Below are positions 37,508 to 47,929 of a stretch of 64,000 bases of DNA, in pieces (positions within the stretch are counted from its first letter, which is position 1; every line of letters begins with the position of its first letter). The notes below the pieces were generated by a model. That model was not told where the DNA came from, made no database searches, and saw only the letters and a program-made list of their open reading frames with translations. The position numbers and the translations under genes were made by a program. Source of the DNA: Plasmopara viticola (taxonomy: Eukaryota > Oomycota > Peronosporomycetes > Peronosporales > Peronosporaceae); contig MBPM02000121.1 of assembly GCA_001695595.3 (NCBI GenBank), positions 92,846 to 156,845 on the forward strand, in the 5' to 3' direction.

Positions 37508-40120
37508 TTAATTCTCATATTTGTGCCTGTCCGTGCCAATGACTGTGGTCTCGTAAGTCACCTTCACTCTGCCGCCTGTCGCGCCTTCGCTGCAGTAAAT
37601 GAAAAGGTTCATCATAAACCATGTGAACAACGGATTCCACGACTTTTTCTCCAGCCTTTTGATTAGTCCTGTTGGCCTTTGAGTCGCCGTGCCCTTAATA
37701 CGCTCGAAAACTTGCACCCACGTATACGTCTTACCAACCGTACCCATATACATATTGAAAAGATCTTGCTGTAGCTCGCTCACACGAGGCCCCATAAACA
37801 ACAGACCCAGCTCCGTGTCGTTTGGACGTGCACTTAGGCTGCGATCCGCCAAGTTTGAAGACGATCTGAGTGCGTACTTTCCGTCCACGATTAGAATATT
37901 GGAATGCACTTTGACCAGCTTATTGTCATGCTCAAGACTACCCACATGAACGTGCTGCCAAAGCTCTTCCGCCGTAAGACCGTACGCCAACGCGCAATTG
38001 ACAAGCTGTTCAAGTGACCACTGAATGGAGAGCATGCAATAAGTACGAGCTAAAAATGACGGTTCGTCTTTCTGGGCTGCGTTCGTCAATATCAGTGCAT
38101 GGAATGTCTCGCCCTTGCGGTAAGCTTGGCTGACTCGTGCCACAATTGCAGGCAAAATACGATTTTGCTGCAGCGAACCACCCGAGATCATAATTTGGCT
38201 CTCAAGCTGCACAGAGTACTTGGCATTCATGATCATGTTGACCATGCAATTTTCCTCTCGCCAGCCACCAGCTACTAGTGGAAACGGTGGAGACTCAATA
38301 AACTGATCATAATGGCGTTTATTACCCGTTGGTTCGTGATTTTTGTGAATCCATTGAACCATCTCCGACGTGCAACGGCATACAACGCTGAGCTCGTGCC
38401 AGAAGTAACCAAGATGGTTTAGATGTAGCCAGCCTTCACGCTCAGTATTAACATCACATCCTGTGACCATAATGCTTTCGTCGTCAATGCATAAATATTT
38501 CTGGTGGTGGAAGGCATATCTCGAGTTGTTCGACAAGTGGCGCGTCAGCCAGCTCGGACCCAAGTCACTGACAGAACAAGCAAAATGAACTTGAGGTGGG
38601 AAAAGAAGACGCAGATCGGCAATCGAATTCGTTCCGTAGTCGCGGACGGGATTGTACAAAATGTGCACGTCGACGCCTCGATTTACGGCATCTTGTACAA
38701 GAGAGGCGAATGTTCGATCACTGCCTTTCTCGTCGGGTGTGTACAGGACCTGCGTGAAGTCGCAGAGGAAAGTCGAATAATAGATAGACTTGCGCGCCGA
38801 TACCAATAACTCCACAATGGCCACTTGACACTCGCGAAAATCGCGACATACGCGTAATTCGTTTGGCTTGGATGCGTCACAGTCACCAGCCCATTTCATC
38901 TGTTCAAAGGTAAAGTCGGTCTCAAATCGATTTCTTTCACAGCTTTTTTGATGAAGTAGCTCATCCGTCGAGCGATCCAATGCCTTGACAACATTGACCT
39001 GTCGATTTTCACCTCTAAAGCTCTCGCGATCAACCCTCATAAGTAAGACACATACGCCAGAAATTGTTATCACGATCCCGCCAAAGAAATACACGAGCGC
39101 ATTCGTGCGGTAGCTGGCCATTTCGTTGTAATAAATCATACCACAACCCATGTTTCCGATAATGATAAACGCCTGATATAGTGGAATAAATTTCGTCGTG
39201 CCGAAAAACTCGAGGCCTTTGTTAAGGAAAAAAAACTGAGGTACCAACGCAGCAGGGATAGCAAGCACGAGCAAGATGAAGAAGGGGTTTAAGAAGACGA
39301 GCCAATCGTTATGGTGCAGTGCCGATTTTGCCACTTCCACAACCGACTTTGTAGCGAGTGACGTAAATCCTGCCATGATACCAGCACATGAGCTGAAGGC
39401 CAAGAGTCCGATTGGATGACGCTGCAGTCTGTCAGCGTGCACACGTCGCAGCAGTAGCGTGGCGTACGTGAGCGTCACAGTCGTATATCCAAGGGGAAAG
39501 ATCGAGTCTCTCATCAGCATCTGTCCCAATGACTTGAGCGTAAACGATTTAAGCGGTGCGTTGGCCAGTTGCGCAGCGTAGACATCAACGCCTACACCCA
39601 GAATAATGAGAGCACTGGACAGCAAATTGTATACACCAAAGCTCTCGTGCAGAGCAAAATGACCTAGCAGCGCACTGTAAATGAGCGTGAGCGCCGCAAA
39701 AGGCGCTTGCACGGCTTGACCAAGGATACCAAGATTAATTACAGCCGAGATGGTGCCCATAGCGAGGAGAACGAGACCGACCACGAAGGCTGTCTGCATG
39801 GTGGCCGTACCCAGTGCCGGATTTTGAGCCACGCGAATGTGCGCGTACTTTTGGCAGCAGTAGCCACTGGCGGACATAAAGCTGCCAAGTAGCGAGTTAA
39901 ACATACCTGCATACAATGAAGTAGTGGCATCCATATGTAAGTTTAACTGTGGGCCCAGCACCAGCAGTGCCAACCAGGCCAGGACGCTCAGGATGACGCA
40001 GCACACAAACCAGCGCGGCATTTGGACTGGTGACGAGTGTGTGGACGAAGAAGGCTCAATCGAAAGCCGCAACTCGGGTGTCAACAGTGGTGTGAGTTCA
40101 GATACAGAAGCCGAATCCAT
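37508..40120 (-). CDS. NIPA-like multi-pass membrane domain fused to phospholipase D (oomycete TM-PLD type)
   Basis: Single uninterrupted frame of 870 aa. Residues about 35-365 contain roughly nine to ten hydrophobic segments of the NIPA/DMT type (for example GYCCQKYAH, ALTLIYSALLGHFAL, FIIIGNMGCGMIYYNEM). Residues about 385-830 form a two-lobed phospholipase D domain. The first catalytic motif is complete: H539-x-K541-x4-D546 (HQKYLCID). The second reads H739-x-N741-x4-D746 (HSNILIVD), followed by the usual SSSNLADRS stretch; the expected lysine is asparagine. PLDs cleave phosphatidylcholine to phosphatidic acid. Oomycetes are known to have PLDs with transmembrane regions, and this fits that group. 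A hydrophobic stretch near residue 840 (LFTWFMMNLFIYC) may be another anchor. The start ATG at 40120 precedes an acidic, Ser-rich N-terminus. Catalytic activity is uncertain because of the altered second motif. Confidence 0.9.
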   Translation of the reverse strand: MDSASVSELTPLLTPELRLSIEPSSSTHSSPVQMPRWFVCCVILSVLAWLALLVLGPQLNLHMDATTSLYAGMFNSLLGSFMSASGYCCQKYAHIRVAQNPALGTATMQTAFVVGLVLLAMGTISAVINLGILGQAVQAPFAALTLIYSALLGHFALHESFGVYNLLSSALIILGVGVDVYAAQLANAPLKSFTLKSLGQMLMRDSIFPLGYTTVTLTYATLLLRRVHADRLQRHPIGLLAFSSCAGIMAGFTSLATKSVVEVAKSALHHNDWLVFLNPFFILLVLAIPAALVPQFFFLNKGLEFFGTTKFIPLYQAFIIIGNMGCGMIYYNEMASYRTNALVYFFGGIVITISGVCVLLMRVDRESFRGENRQVNVVKALDRSTDELLHQKSCERNRFETDFTFEQMKWAGDCDASKPNELRVCRDFRECQVAIVELLVSARKSIYYSTFLCDFTQVLYTPDEKGSDRTFASLVQDAVNRGVDVHILYNPVRDYGTNSIADLRLLFPPQVHFACSVSDLGPSWLTRHLSNNSRYAFHHQKYLCIDDESIMVTGCDVNTEREGWLHLNHLGYFWHELSVVCRCTSEMVQWIHKNHEPTGNKRHYDQFIESPPFPLVAGGWREENCMVNMIMNAKYSVQLESQIMISGGSLQQNRILPAIVARVSQAYRKGETFHALILTNAAQKDEPSFLARTYCMLSIQWSLEQLVNCALAYGLTAEELWQHVHVGSLEHDNKLVKVHSNILIVDGKYALRSSSNLADRSLSARPNDTELGLLFMGPRVSELQQDLFNMYMGTVGKTYTWVQVFERIKGTATQRPTGLIKRLEKKSWNPLFTWFMMNLFIYCSEGATGGRVKVTYETTVIGTDRHKYEN

Positions 40121-40739
40121 CGACGCTATCGCAGGAGCGGGATGATTTAAAAATCTTTTTTATGAGATTTTTTATGGCCAATGAAAAGTAAGAAGGTCTT
40201 GAAACAGACATATGGTGCCCATCATTTACTATAATTTATGTTAAAGAGCCATCTTGCAGGGATGTGACTGTGCTCGATTGCGTGACTTTTAGCGATTAAA
40301 TATCAGTGAAATGTGCGTACTTAGCGTCTCTACTTTGTTGAAGTATGTTCGCCTTCTAGCAGGGTGGATTGCAGAGACAGAAAAAGTGCGCTGACCAGCA
40401 CAGCAAACGGCTCTACTATAATTCACCTGCGCTTAGGTCGGCACAAATGAGACATACACGGACCATTCGCACCCATGATGCATTCATTGCGATTGCGGTC
40501 CCGGTACCCGATACTTATACACTGCTAAGATATGCTTTTGTGACATTTATCATTGCATCTACTAATTTTATATAATTGCCCTCACAGAAACGTGAGCGAC
40601 ACCAAGAGTCATTGCCCATATGATTCTAGAATAATGGGCTTTGAAGATTCAACTGTTGATCAGCTGTCAAGACATAGAACGCTCACCGGATCTCACGACA
40701 GCGAAAGACTTAAAATAAACACACCAAAAGAGAAAAGGC
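40121..40739. other. Upstream region of the PLD gene, no other gene
   Basis: About 600 bp that should hold the promoter of the minus-strand PLD gene. No gene or repeat recognised. Confidence 0.5.
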
Positions 40740-41050
40740 TTTGCCAGTTATTCGATAACTTTACACCAACATCGACACAAGTGTTTTTTGCGGCAAAAGA
40801 AATTTAAGTCCTCGGCTGCTTTGTATGCAGCTATAAAATTCGAGCCGAGCCTGACAAAGAAAAAGCCTTTCCGTTTTGGACTATGCCAATATCTCGAAAA
40901 AATTAGGTATGATTGGGTTTGACCAAATATTTGCACAAGTACAGTGCCGACTATGCGGATTCTTAGAGCCTCTGTATGTTTGATTACGAAGTTTATGGAG
41001 TCGCTTTCAAAAGCGGGCAACATTTTCTTATAATATCAAGATAAGGTTTG
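40740..41050 (+). mobile_element. Ty3/gypsy fragment, copy D (end of reverse transcriptase)
   Basis: About 300 bp match the part of gypsy copy B after 23070 (shared TTTGCGGCAAAARAA and CTCGGCTRCTTTRTGC). The plus strand reads EIEVLGCFV-like, DKEKAFPFWTMP and LGLTKYLHKYSADYADS, the segment between the reverse-transcriptase thumb and RNase H in gypsy elements. Isolated scrap. Confidence 0.75.
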
Positions 41051-41295
41051 AAAAGTCATCATTCCTGGCCTTGACGATACAAAGTCAGTTAGCGTCGTTC
41101 TCGACACCAAACGACCATGCAATCAGTTGCGCATTACTGCAACTCAATGAGGACGCTTATGACAATTAACTACCTGCCATAATGTACGCACTCGTGAAAT
41201 TTTATGTGTATCTTTTAGGCTCTCATCCCGTTGCGATCTACTCGAAAACACGCAGCATTGCGGTAGGCTAGAGATACGCCTCACTCGTGTCGATA

Positions 41296-41384
41296 TAGAG
41301 ACCGCATTGATATGTGCAAACATCTAATCATTTGTCATTTCCCAACAAATGATTAGATGCTTGCACATTAAAATGCGGTCTCTA
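41296..41384. repeat. Near-perfect hairpin, 40-bp arms with 9-bp loop
   Basis: Arms at 41296-41335 and 41345-41384 are inverted copies with about four mismatches; outer ends read TAGAGACCGCATT and inner ends ATCTAATCATTTGT. It could be a tiny MITE or a hairpin RNA source. It lies 51 bp before the MULE-like element. Confidence 0.85.
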
Positions 41385-41426
41385 AGTTAGCAGCCTTCAA
41401 TATATATGGGCTAGCACACCAAGTGT

Positions 41427-42136
41427 TTTTAAAAGGGAAATGATACCGGGCAGGCACTTTTCGCTAACGGGCAGGCACTGATGTTTACATGAATTATAAT
41501 TGATTGGCATTTCTTCTCTGTGATTGGCTGGAGGGTTAATTCTCAGTCGTGATATCAATTGTCATATGCTACACCAATCTCAGATGCAACTTATACCAAA
41601 ACTACTTTTCAACGTTAAAACCGCGACTTTCCACGCAACTTTGACGTATTCTTCCGCAGTAACATTTTACGGCTAGCTTCCGAGTTCCCAGCACCGATGG
41701 AGGCAGGATTTTTGTGACATGAGCATACAGGAACAATGTTCTTGACGTCGTCTGTTGTCGGATCGTTGTTGTAGTAGTACGTGTGTTTGACTGACACAAT
41801 AAACCCCTCATCTCCGAGCTCCGTGTTTATATCTTTGCGTGCGTCCTCGTGAGAGCTGAAGACAAGCTGGCCAAGAGTTTGCAGCGTGTTCATGGTGACG
41901 TTACTGCGGAAGAAAACGTCAAAGTTGCATGGAAAGTCGCGATTTTAACGTCGAAAAGTAGTTCTGGGATAAGTTGCATCTGAGATTGGTGTAGCATATG
42001 ACAATTGATATCACGACTGAGAATTAACCCTCCAGCCAATCACAGAGAAGAAATGCCAATCAATTATAATTCATTTAAACATTAGTGCCTGCCCGTTAGC
42101 GAAAAGTGCCTGCCCGGTATCATTTCCTTTTAAAAA
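41427..42136 (-). mobile_element. MULE-like element with about 229-bp terminal inverted repeats
   Basis: The element spans 41436-42127 (692 bp). Inverted arms occupy 41436-41664 and 41900-42127, with few mismatches, and begin GGGAAATGATACCGGGCAGG or close. Flanks TTTTAAAAG (41427-41435) and TTTTAAAAA (42128-42136) fit a 9-bp target-site duplication with one change. Long terminal inverted repeats plus 9-bp duplications are typical of Mutator-like elements; the family call is inference. The minus-strand frame 41615-41893 starts at the inner edge of one arm. Confidence 0.75.
41615..41893 (-). pseudogene. Truncated MULE transposase N-terminus (putative)
   Basis: 92 codons beginning MNTLQTLGQLVFSSHEDARK. 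The pattern of an aromatic/Ser start, an EDA-type helix and a GF strand (DEGFIVSVKHTYYY) resembles the N-terminal region of Mutator-like transposases before the zinc-binding domain. A CSCH segment follows. The frame then runs into the terminal repeat and stops, so no catalytic domain is present. Family assignment is tentative. Confidence 0.45.
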
Positions 42137-43242
42137 TGTAGTTTAATTAACACTTACATACCAAGCGAAATTAATGTCCTGGCTGACGCACTTTTGTGCT
42201 GTCCAGAATATGATTTGGTTCATGTATGTAGGGCTAGAAGTTCTTTTTGACAAATGAATCCGTCAGGGATGCGATGCCGATTCCAACTTACAGCTTATAA
42301 TGCAGTTTTAATACAGGCATCGATGCCAGAGCTGAGCGGTTGTCTTCCCGACAGCGCTCGAGTTTGTATCGCTGCATATGGGCAGACATTTCACTTCACT
42401 GTAACGAAATGCTATTATAGGCACGTAATACTCCATTTAATGGTCATTTAGGCCAAGTAAATCGCCTTAATCTTCAAACACCACACACGTTTAAGTGAGT
42501 GACTGAATGTGTGAAATTTGTATAAGGTCGAATCCTCGGCTCAGACGTCGGCATCTATACAAAGCTTGTCAGTACCGGCGGAATATCTAAAAATTTTAAT
42601 CCTCGACTTTATCGTTGGCTTACTGGTAGTTGATAGCGACATTAGTATAGTGGTGTATCGTGCCAGAAGCCAATTCGGGTCAGTAAAAAGGAAATAAGAA
42701 GCAAGCCTTCCCATGATCACGACATTTGATATCATGGTCGTTCGGTGACGATGGTGTCAGATAGGCACCCGCTGTTTATTGCTGGTGTGGCATGCGCTTC
42801 TCCAGATGAAAGAAGCCCGCTTGCTGTTATCAGCAGCGAATCATCTGCAGGCGAAAAGTTAAACAGAAATAGACAATTGTGTGCTTATAGACATATGTGC
42901 ACCGAGGTGGGCCGACAAGTTGAAAGTGGCTCTTTACAATGTGGCTCACGCATCTGCGACCATTTCTAAACGGACCGAGGCGCCAAAAAGCTCGTTGGAT
43001 CTCTAACGCACGAGTGTATTTAAGATAAGTGGAAAGAGTCAAACATATTTTTCTCAGGTCATCGATATAAGACTACTTTTCGTACTCCGACTTGCAAAAA
43101 GTCAGCTGAGTGTTCATAAATATGGAAAGAAACGAGAATGCATTCGCAGCGAAAAAATACAAACATATATATTAAATGGGAAATCTAAAGACATTAAGTG
43201 AAAATTACTATTACAAGATCGAGAAAGCTTATACAAAAAGGT
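42137..43242. other. No supportable gene
   Basis: About 1.1 kb of AT-rich sequence between the MULE-like element and the copia element. Only short frames; nothing recognised. Confidence 0.5.
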
Positions 43243-43247
43243 ATATT

Positions 43248-43383
43248 TGTTGAGAAGAAAGTAGAAACCGAAGTGAATATATTTATTATGTTCAATGAAC
43301 GGCTTCCATATGAAATTACTAATTGTGACGTACTTGTAATCCATCCACCTGTTCAACATGCATTCAGCGGTGTAATTTTAACA
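43248..43383 (-). repeat. Copia 3' LTR, 136 bp
   Basis: Begins TGTTGAGAAG and ends TTTTAACA on the plus strand, giving the TG...CA ends expected of LTRs. It pairs with 47583-47727. Confidence 0.9.
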
Positions 43384-43439
43384 CTTCCACTCACCGCTAA
43401 TGCTGTGTGTCCTTTGTTGCTGACTTGGACTTGATTCCG

Positions 43440-44314
43440 GAGGCTTCGCGCAGATACTTCAGCATCTTGGTTCCAAGCGCCTAGGTTAGCATATCTGCAA
43501 GCTGACTCTTCGTATCAATGTAGCCAATCTTGAGTAATCCATGCTGAACGTTCTCCCGAATAAAGTGATGTCTGATGTCCACGTGCTTTGTACGTGCGTG
43601 GTAGTCCGCGTTATTTACCAAAGCTATCGCACCTTAATTGTCTTCCCATATTTGCGTGCGTCCCACTTGTTCTTGACCTATGTCCTTGAGCATTGCGCGC
43701 GCCCAAAGTACTTCTTGTGTGCACAAGCTTAGCGCCATATACTCTGCTTCTGCGGAACTTAGTGCAACGGTTCTCTGATACTTGGACTTGAATACAACTG
43801 GAGCTTTACCAATGTTGATCAGGACACCTGAGACAGACCGTCCGTCATCGGTGTTGCTACCCCAGTCAGCATCCGAAAAAGCTTCAACAATCACCTTTCC
43901 CGTCCCCCTTTGGTAAACGATCCCATAATGACGTGTCGAATTTAAGTAGCGCAATACACAAATTGCGGCGTTCCAATGTGGTAACCCCGGATTCTCGAGA
44001 AATCGAGACAGATGTGTCACGATGTATGCGACGTCCGGCCGAGTGCAAGTTGTAACATATAGCAGACATTCAATTAGTGAGCGGTATGGCCTTGACCGCA
44101 TTTCTGAACGCTTAGCTTCTGTACTTGGTGACTGTGATGTTGACAGCAGGAGACCGGACGTACACGGATTTTCGACTTCCCTGGCATTTTTCTGTCCAAA
44201 TCGCTCAGCCACGTCGCTAATGTAGCGTGTTTGCTTGATCATTAGTGTGGAAGCTGTCATGTCGAGGTCGATCTCCATGCCCAAGATGAACTTCGCCATA
44301 CCGAGATCCTTCAT
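43440..44314 (-). pseudogene. Copia RNase H region
   Basis: The 226-codon frame 43634-44314 begins MKDLGMAKFILGMEIDL and carries TRPDVAYIVTHLSRF, the first catalytic aspartate in FSDADWGSN and the glutamate in SSAEAEYMAL. A stop at 43634 separates it from the C-terminal part near 43440-43630, which reads on to the end of pol in the same direction. Confidence 0.9.
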
Positions 44315-45149
44315 CTTGAAACACCTTTAAGCATCCCCTTGACCTCTAGAATCTCGTCGCTCGTCTTGGCTGCAATGATCATATCATCGACATAAAGACA
44401 TACGTACACAAAACCTTCTTCCAATTTCTTCACGTAGACGCATTGATCCGCTTCACAACTATTAAAATCGTTCTTCTTGAAGACGTGGTCGATCGTCTTG
44501 TTCCAAGCGCTTGCAGCTTGCTTGAGTCCATATATAGCTTTGTTCAGCTGACACGCGAATCCTTGAGCTCCCTTAACACCAATCGGAACTTCCATGTGAA
44601 CACGATCCGACAGCACACTGTTGAGGAAGGCGGTGCCGACATCCAGCTGTTCCATTCTGTAGCCTAATACCGCACACACCGCGAGTACAACTCGAATTGA
44701 GTTCATGTTGGCCACTGGAAAGTAAGTCTCGAAGAGATCCACGCCGTATTTCTGCTTAAAACCTTTAGCCACCAATCGTGCTTTGTAGCGCACAACACAT
44801 CCATTCTGGTCACGCTTCTTAGCAAAGACCCAGCGGCATCCAATCGTACGTCCAATTGATTCTCGTGGAACGACTGTAATCCGGCGTCCATCGCTTGTCG
44901 CCACTGTTCTGCCTCGTCACTAGACATTGCCTGCGCATACGTGGTAGGCAAGTCTGATTCTTCACCAGCACTCACAGCGTAAGCGAGAATAGCTTCAGCT
45001 ATAAGGCCGTCTTTATCAATCCTTGCACGCTTTGAAGATGGTGGTCCTTCGCTTCCTTCTAGACTTTCATCGGCATCTGATCCGTTTTCCAACAACAACG
45101 TTGACTCATGTGTACGCCTTGAACGTTCCACTTGCGGTCGAAGTACCAA
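44311..45149 (-). pseudogene. Copia reverse transcriptase
   Basis: Frame 44311-44904 contains CRWVFAKKRDQNG, KARLVAKGFKQ, MEQLDVGTAFLNS and the catalytic YVDDMI box at about 44380-44400. Its upstream part continues in another frame (44703-45149, SDEAEQWRQAMDAGLQSF), so a frameshift lies near 44880. Confidence 0.92.
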
Positions 45150-45430
45150 TCGATCTTCCTTGCATCAAGTGTAGGAGTTCTGTACTCTGTCAGTTCAGAG
45201 TGTACTGAGGTCGGTAATCGAAGCATCTCGACCCTTGACTCATTTGTGTCGGACACCTCCTCATTCATTGGAGCATCTGGAATTTCATCTTCTTCTTCAA
45301 ACTCCATATGTTCATCTTGATCTTGTTAGTGTTCCGTCGGCCCGGACACTGCACTCTCATCATTGTCTTGGGTAACGTGTATCACTTTTATTTGTTTGGG
45401 CGGGTGTGTCTCATAAATGCCGCCCACTTC

Positions 45431-45524
45431 ACGCTCGTCCAGCTTCACCGACCGTGATACTGATATCTTGTCTTTCTACGCTCGTACAGCTTCACTGACC
45501 GTGATACTGATATCTTGTCTTTCT
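45431..45524. repeat. 47-bp tandem duplication inside copia pol
   Basis: ACGCTCGTMCAGCTTCAC begins at 45431 and again at 45478, and the copies are almost identical. Because 47 is not a multiple of three, the duplication alone breaks the frame between the integrase C-terminus and the reverse transcriptase. Confidence 0.85.
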
Positions 45525-46418
45525 CCAAATCGTAAACTCGGTATCCCTTGGTGTCTTCGGCATAACCGAGGAGCATGCACTTGAAGCTTTTGCCTTCGAG
45601 CTTCGTCCTCTTCATTTGGTCAACGTGAGCATATCCATGAGACCCAAACACCCTAAGATGTTCCACCCGAGGCTTCATCTTAAATCCCAGTTCATATGGG
45701 GTGTTATTCGGGTGCATTGTATTAGGAGAGCGGCAGTGCTTACTGCCTCTGCCCACCAACGTATCGGAACACAGTTGTAGTGTAGCATGCTTCGTGCCTT
45801 TTTCATTATCGTACGGTTCATTCGTTCTGCAATTCCATTTTGTTGGAGACTGTATGGTACTGTACGCTGATGTATGATACCATTCCGCTGACATAAATCC
45901 GTAACTGTCTTGTTGACAAACTCCGTTCCGTTGTCCGAACACAGGCACTTGATACGGGCTCCCCATTGATTCACTTGCGGTGCTTTGAACATCTTGATCT
46001 TGTCGGCAACTTCACTCTTCTTTGCCAGAAAGTAAGCCACCACATAATGTGAATAATCATCCACAAAAGTCAAAATGTATTTAGCACCTCCTTTTGAAAG
46101 TGTCTTCATGGGTCCCATCACGTCTGTGTGAACAAATTCCAATACACGTGATGTCTTTGTCATGGAGCGTCCTGGAAAGGCTTCGATCGTCTGCTTGCCC
46201 TTCATGCATCCACCACACAGGGTCTTGATACCTTGTTTTAGCGCAGGAATACCTTCTGTGGATCGCATAGTCTTCACTAAAACGTCCTCACTTGGATGTC
46301 CCATACGATCGTGCCATAACTCCCACTGACTATCAGCTCCCGAGTATTGCACCAATCGTGCCTCCTCTTGCTGACAATCCAGTGTGTAAGCTTTCCCGTT
46401 TCTTGTCCCTGTTGCCAA
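45445..46418 (-). pseudogene. Copia integrase
   Basis: Contains the zinc-binding HDRMGH...CGGC pair, the catalytic triad positions in HTDVMGP, CSDNGTEF and NGIAERMNR (D, D, E), and the C-terminal HLRVFGSHGYAH-type domain. A frameshift near 45700-45960 splits it into two overlapping frames. Confidence 0.92.
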
Positions 46419-46624
46419 AGCTTCATTCTTGTCCTAAATAATGCACGAAGCACGCTGAACCTCCACACTTAATCCACGTTCGGCAAGCTTTCCCACCGAC
46501 AGTAGACGTCTGTCAAGTCCAGGGATAAGCAGCACTTTCATCATCGATATGCGTCTTCCACGTAAGCCGATAAGGTTCACCATTCCAGCTCATTCGACGC
46601 GTAACTTTCTGCCATCTGCAATTG

Positions 46625-46870
46625 TTACCTTGACGTCGTCTTAAGTTGCTTGAAGTCGATCAAGTCACTTCGGTGAAGTTGCTTGAAGTCGATCAAGCCA
46701 CTTCGGTGAGGGGTCATGTGTGACGTCGCATCACTGTCAATTAGCCGGCTTACTGACTGCTCATCTCCCAGAGCAAACACTGCATCATTACCGCTATAAC
46801 GGTTTCTGGAACAATTCTCAGCAGTCGGGCAGCCCTTATTCATATGACCAGTCTGGTCACAATTGAAGCA
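46625..46870 (-). pseudogene. Copia zinc knuckle and aspartic protease
   Basis: CFNCDQTGHMNKGC (46829-46870) is a complete CX2CX4HX4C knuckle. The protease active site reads RLIDSDATSHMT, with Asp in place of the Gly of the usual DSG motif, which should abolish activity. Right after it, a 33-bp in-frame tandem duplication (46643-46675, 46676-46708) repeats 11 residues around LIDFKQL. Confidence 0.85.
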
Positions 46871-47008
46871 TTTTTCCCGAAAACCGCCGCCCTTGCGTGG
46901 CGCGCAACTCTTGCGGCCACTTCCCCGTCTGCCCTTGATCCGTCCATCATTGTCTATGGCCCGAAACGCTTTCTCACTTGCTTCCTTCTTTTGTAGTCTG
47001 TCTCACTC

Positions 47009-47500
47009 CTACAACAGCTTCTCCTTGACTTCGATCAGAGTGATGTCCTTGGCGTTCTTCACGATAGAAGATATTATTCCATATTCCGCCGGCAAGCTGC
47101 TCAGAAGCACCACTAGCTGTCTTGATTCATCCACCGGCTCTCCCGTCATCTGGAGTCCCACGACCAGCTCATCGAACGCGTCCAGATGTTCCACTATGCG
47201 AGTGCCACTCTCCATCTTAAACTCATGAAGGCGCCGTGTCATCGTGACACGGTTGTGCAGAGTGGAACGACGGCAGAAATCGCGAAGCGCTCCCCATGCC
47301 TCCAAGGCACGAGTAGCAGACCGTATCTTGGTCTGGCGTTTAATCTCGACGCCCTGGGCAATTATACCCAATGCCTTGGCGTCATTCAAGAGCCACGTCT
47401 CCGTTATTTCTCTCTCGTCCTTCGCGCCCATAATGTGTCCCAGAAGCCGTTTTCTTGCGAGGGCCATCCTCATGTTAAAATCCCAATGGTAGTAGTACAT
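47009..47500 (-). pseudogene. Copia gag
   Basis: The 163-codon frame holds a UBN2-type gag: TRALEAWGALRDFC, MESGTRIVEHLDAFDELVVG, LLSSLPAEYGIISSIV. It begins just inside the 5' LTR; its true start is shifted by a small frame change near 47480-47500. Confidence 0.85.
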
Positions 47501-47582
47501 CTCCTAGGAGGACTTCGGTGCGCTTGGTAGTCATGGCGGTGAAGGTGTGGTGATGCGAGGCTGTTGTTTGCGGCTGTTAACC

Positions 47583-47727
47583 TGTTGAAAAGAAAGTAGA
47601 AACCGAAGTGAATATATTTATCCTGACCAATGAACGGCTTCCATATGTAATTACTAATTGTGACGTACTTGTAATTACTGTGAAGCATTCACCTGTTCAA
47701 CATGCATTCAGCGGTGAAATTCTAACA
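47583..47727 (-). repeat. Copia 5' LTR, 145 bp
   Basis: Begins TGTTGAAAAG and ends TTCTAACA on the plus strand. It is 9 bp longer than its partner because of a gap near CTGTGAAGCA. Confidence 0.9.
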
Positions 47728-47929
47728 ATATTTACGACAATAGTATAACCTCGTTATATCGAATTTTTTACGGTCCTGGCAAAACATGGGACAGCGTGCA
47801 CTATCTTTCTTCCCGAAACGATGTTGACATATCCAACCTTTTACGTGGGGCATAATTGCAATCCGCAGAGCTCTGAGACCCCGAGGTTCCCCAGCACCTT
47901 TTATAAAGATTGCGCCGCTGTCATTCTTG

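Larger units (their letters stand above)
43243..47732 (-). mobile_element. Ty1/copia LTR retrotransposon, complete in structure but broken
   Basis: LTRs lie at 43248-43383 and 47583-47727, bounded by the 5-bp duplication ATATT (43243-43247 and 47728-47732). Internal domains on the minus strand, in order: gag, zinc knuckle, protease, integrase, reverse transcriptase, RNase H, which is the copia order. Several frameshifts and stops interrupt the polyprotein. The two LTRs differ by substitutions and a 10-bp gap, so the insertion is not recent. A purine-rich tract (GAGTGGAAG) precedes the 3' LTR. The sequence after the 5' LTR (GGTTAACAGCCGC) is not the usual initiator-Met primer-binding site. Confidence 0.93.
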
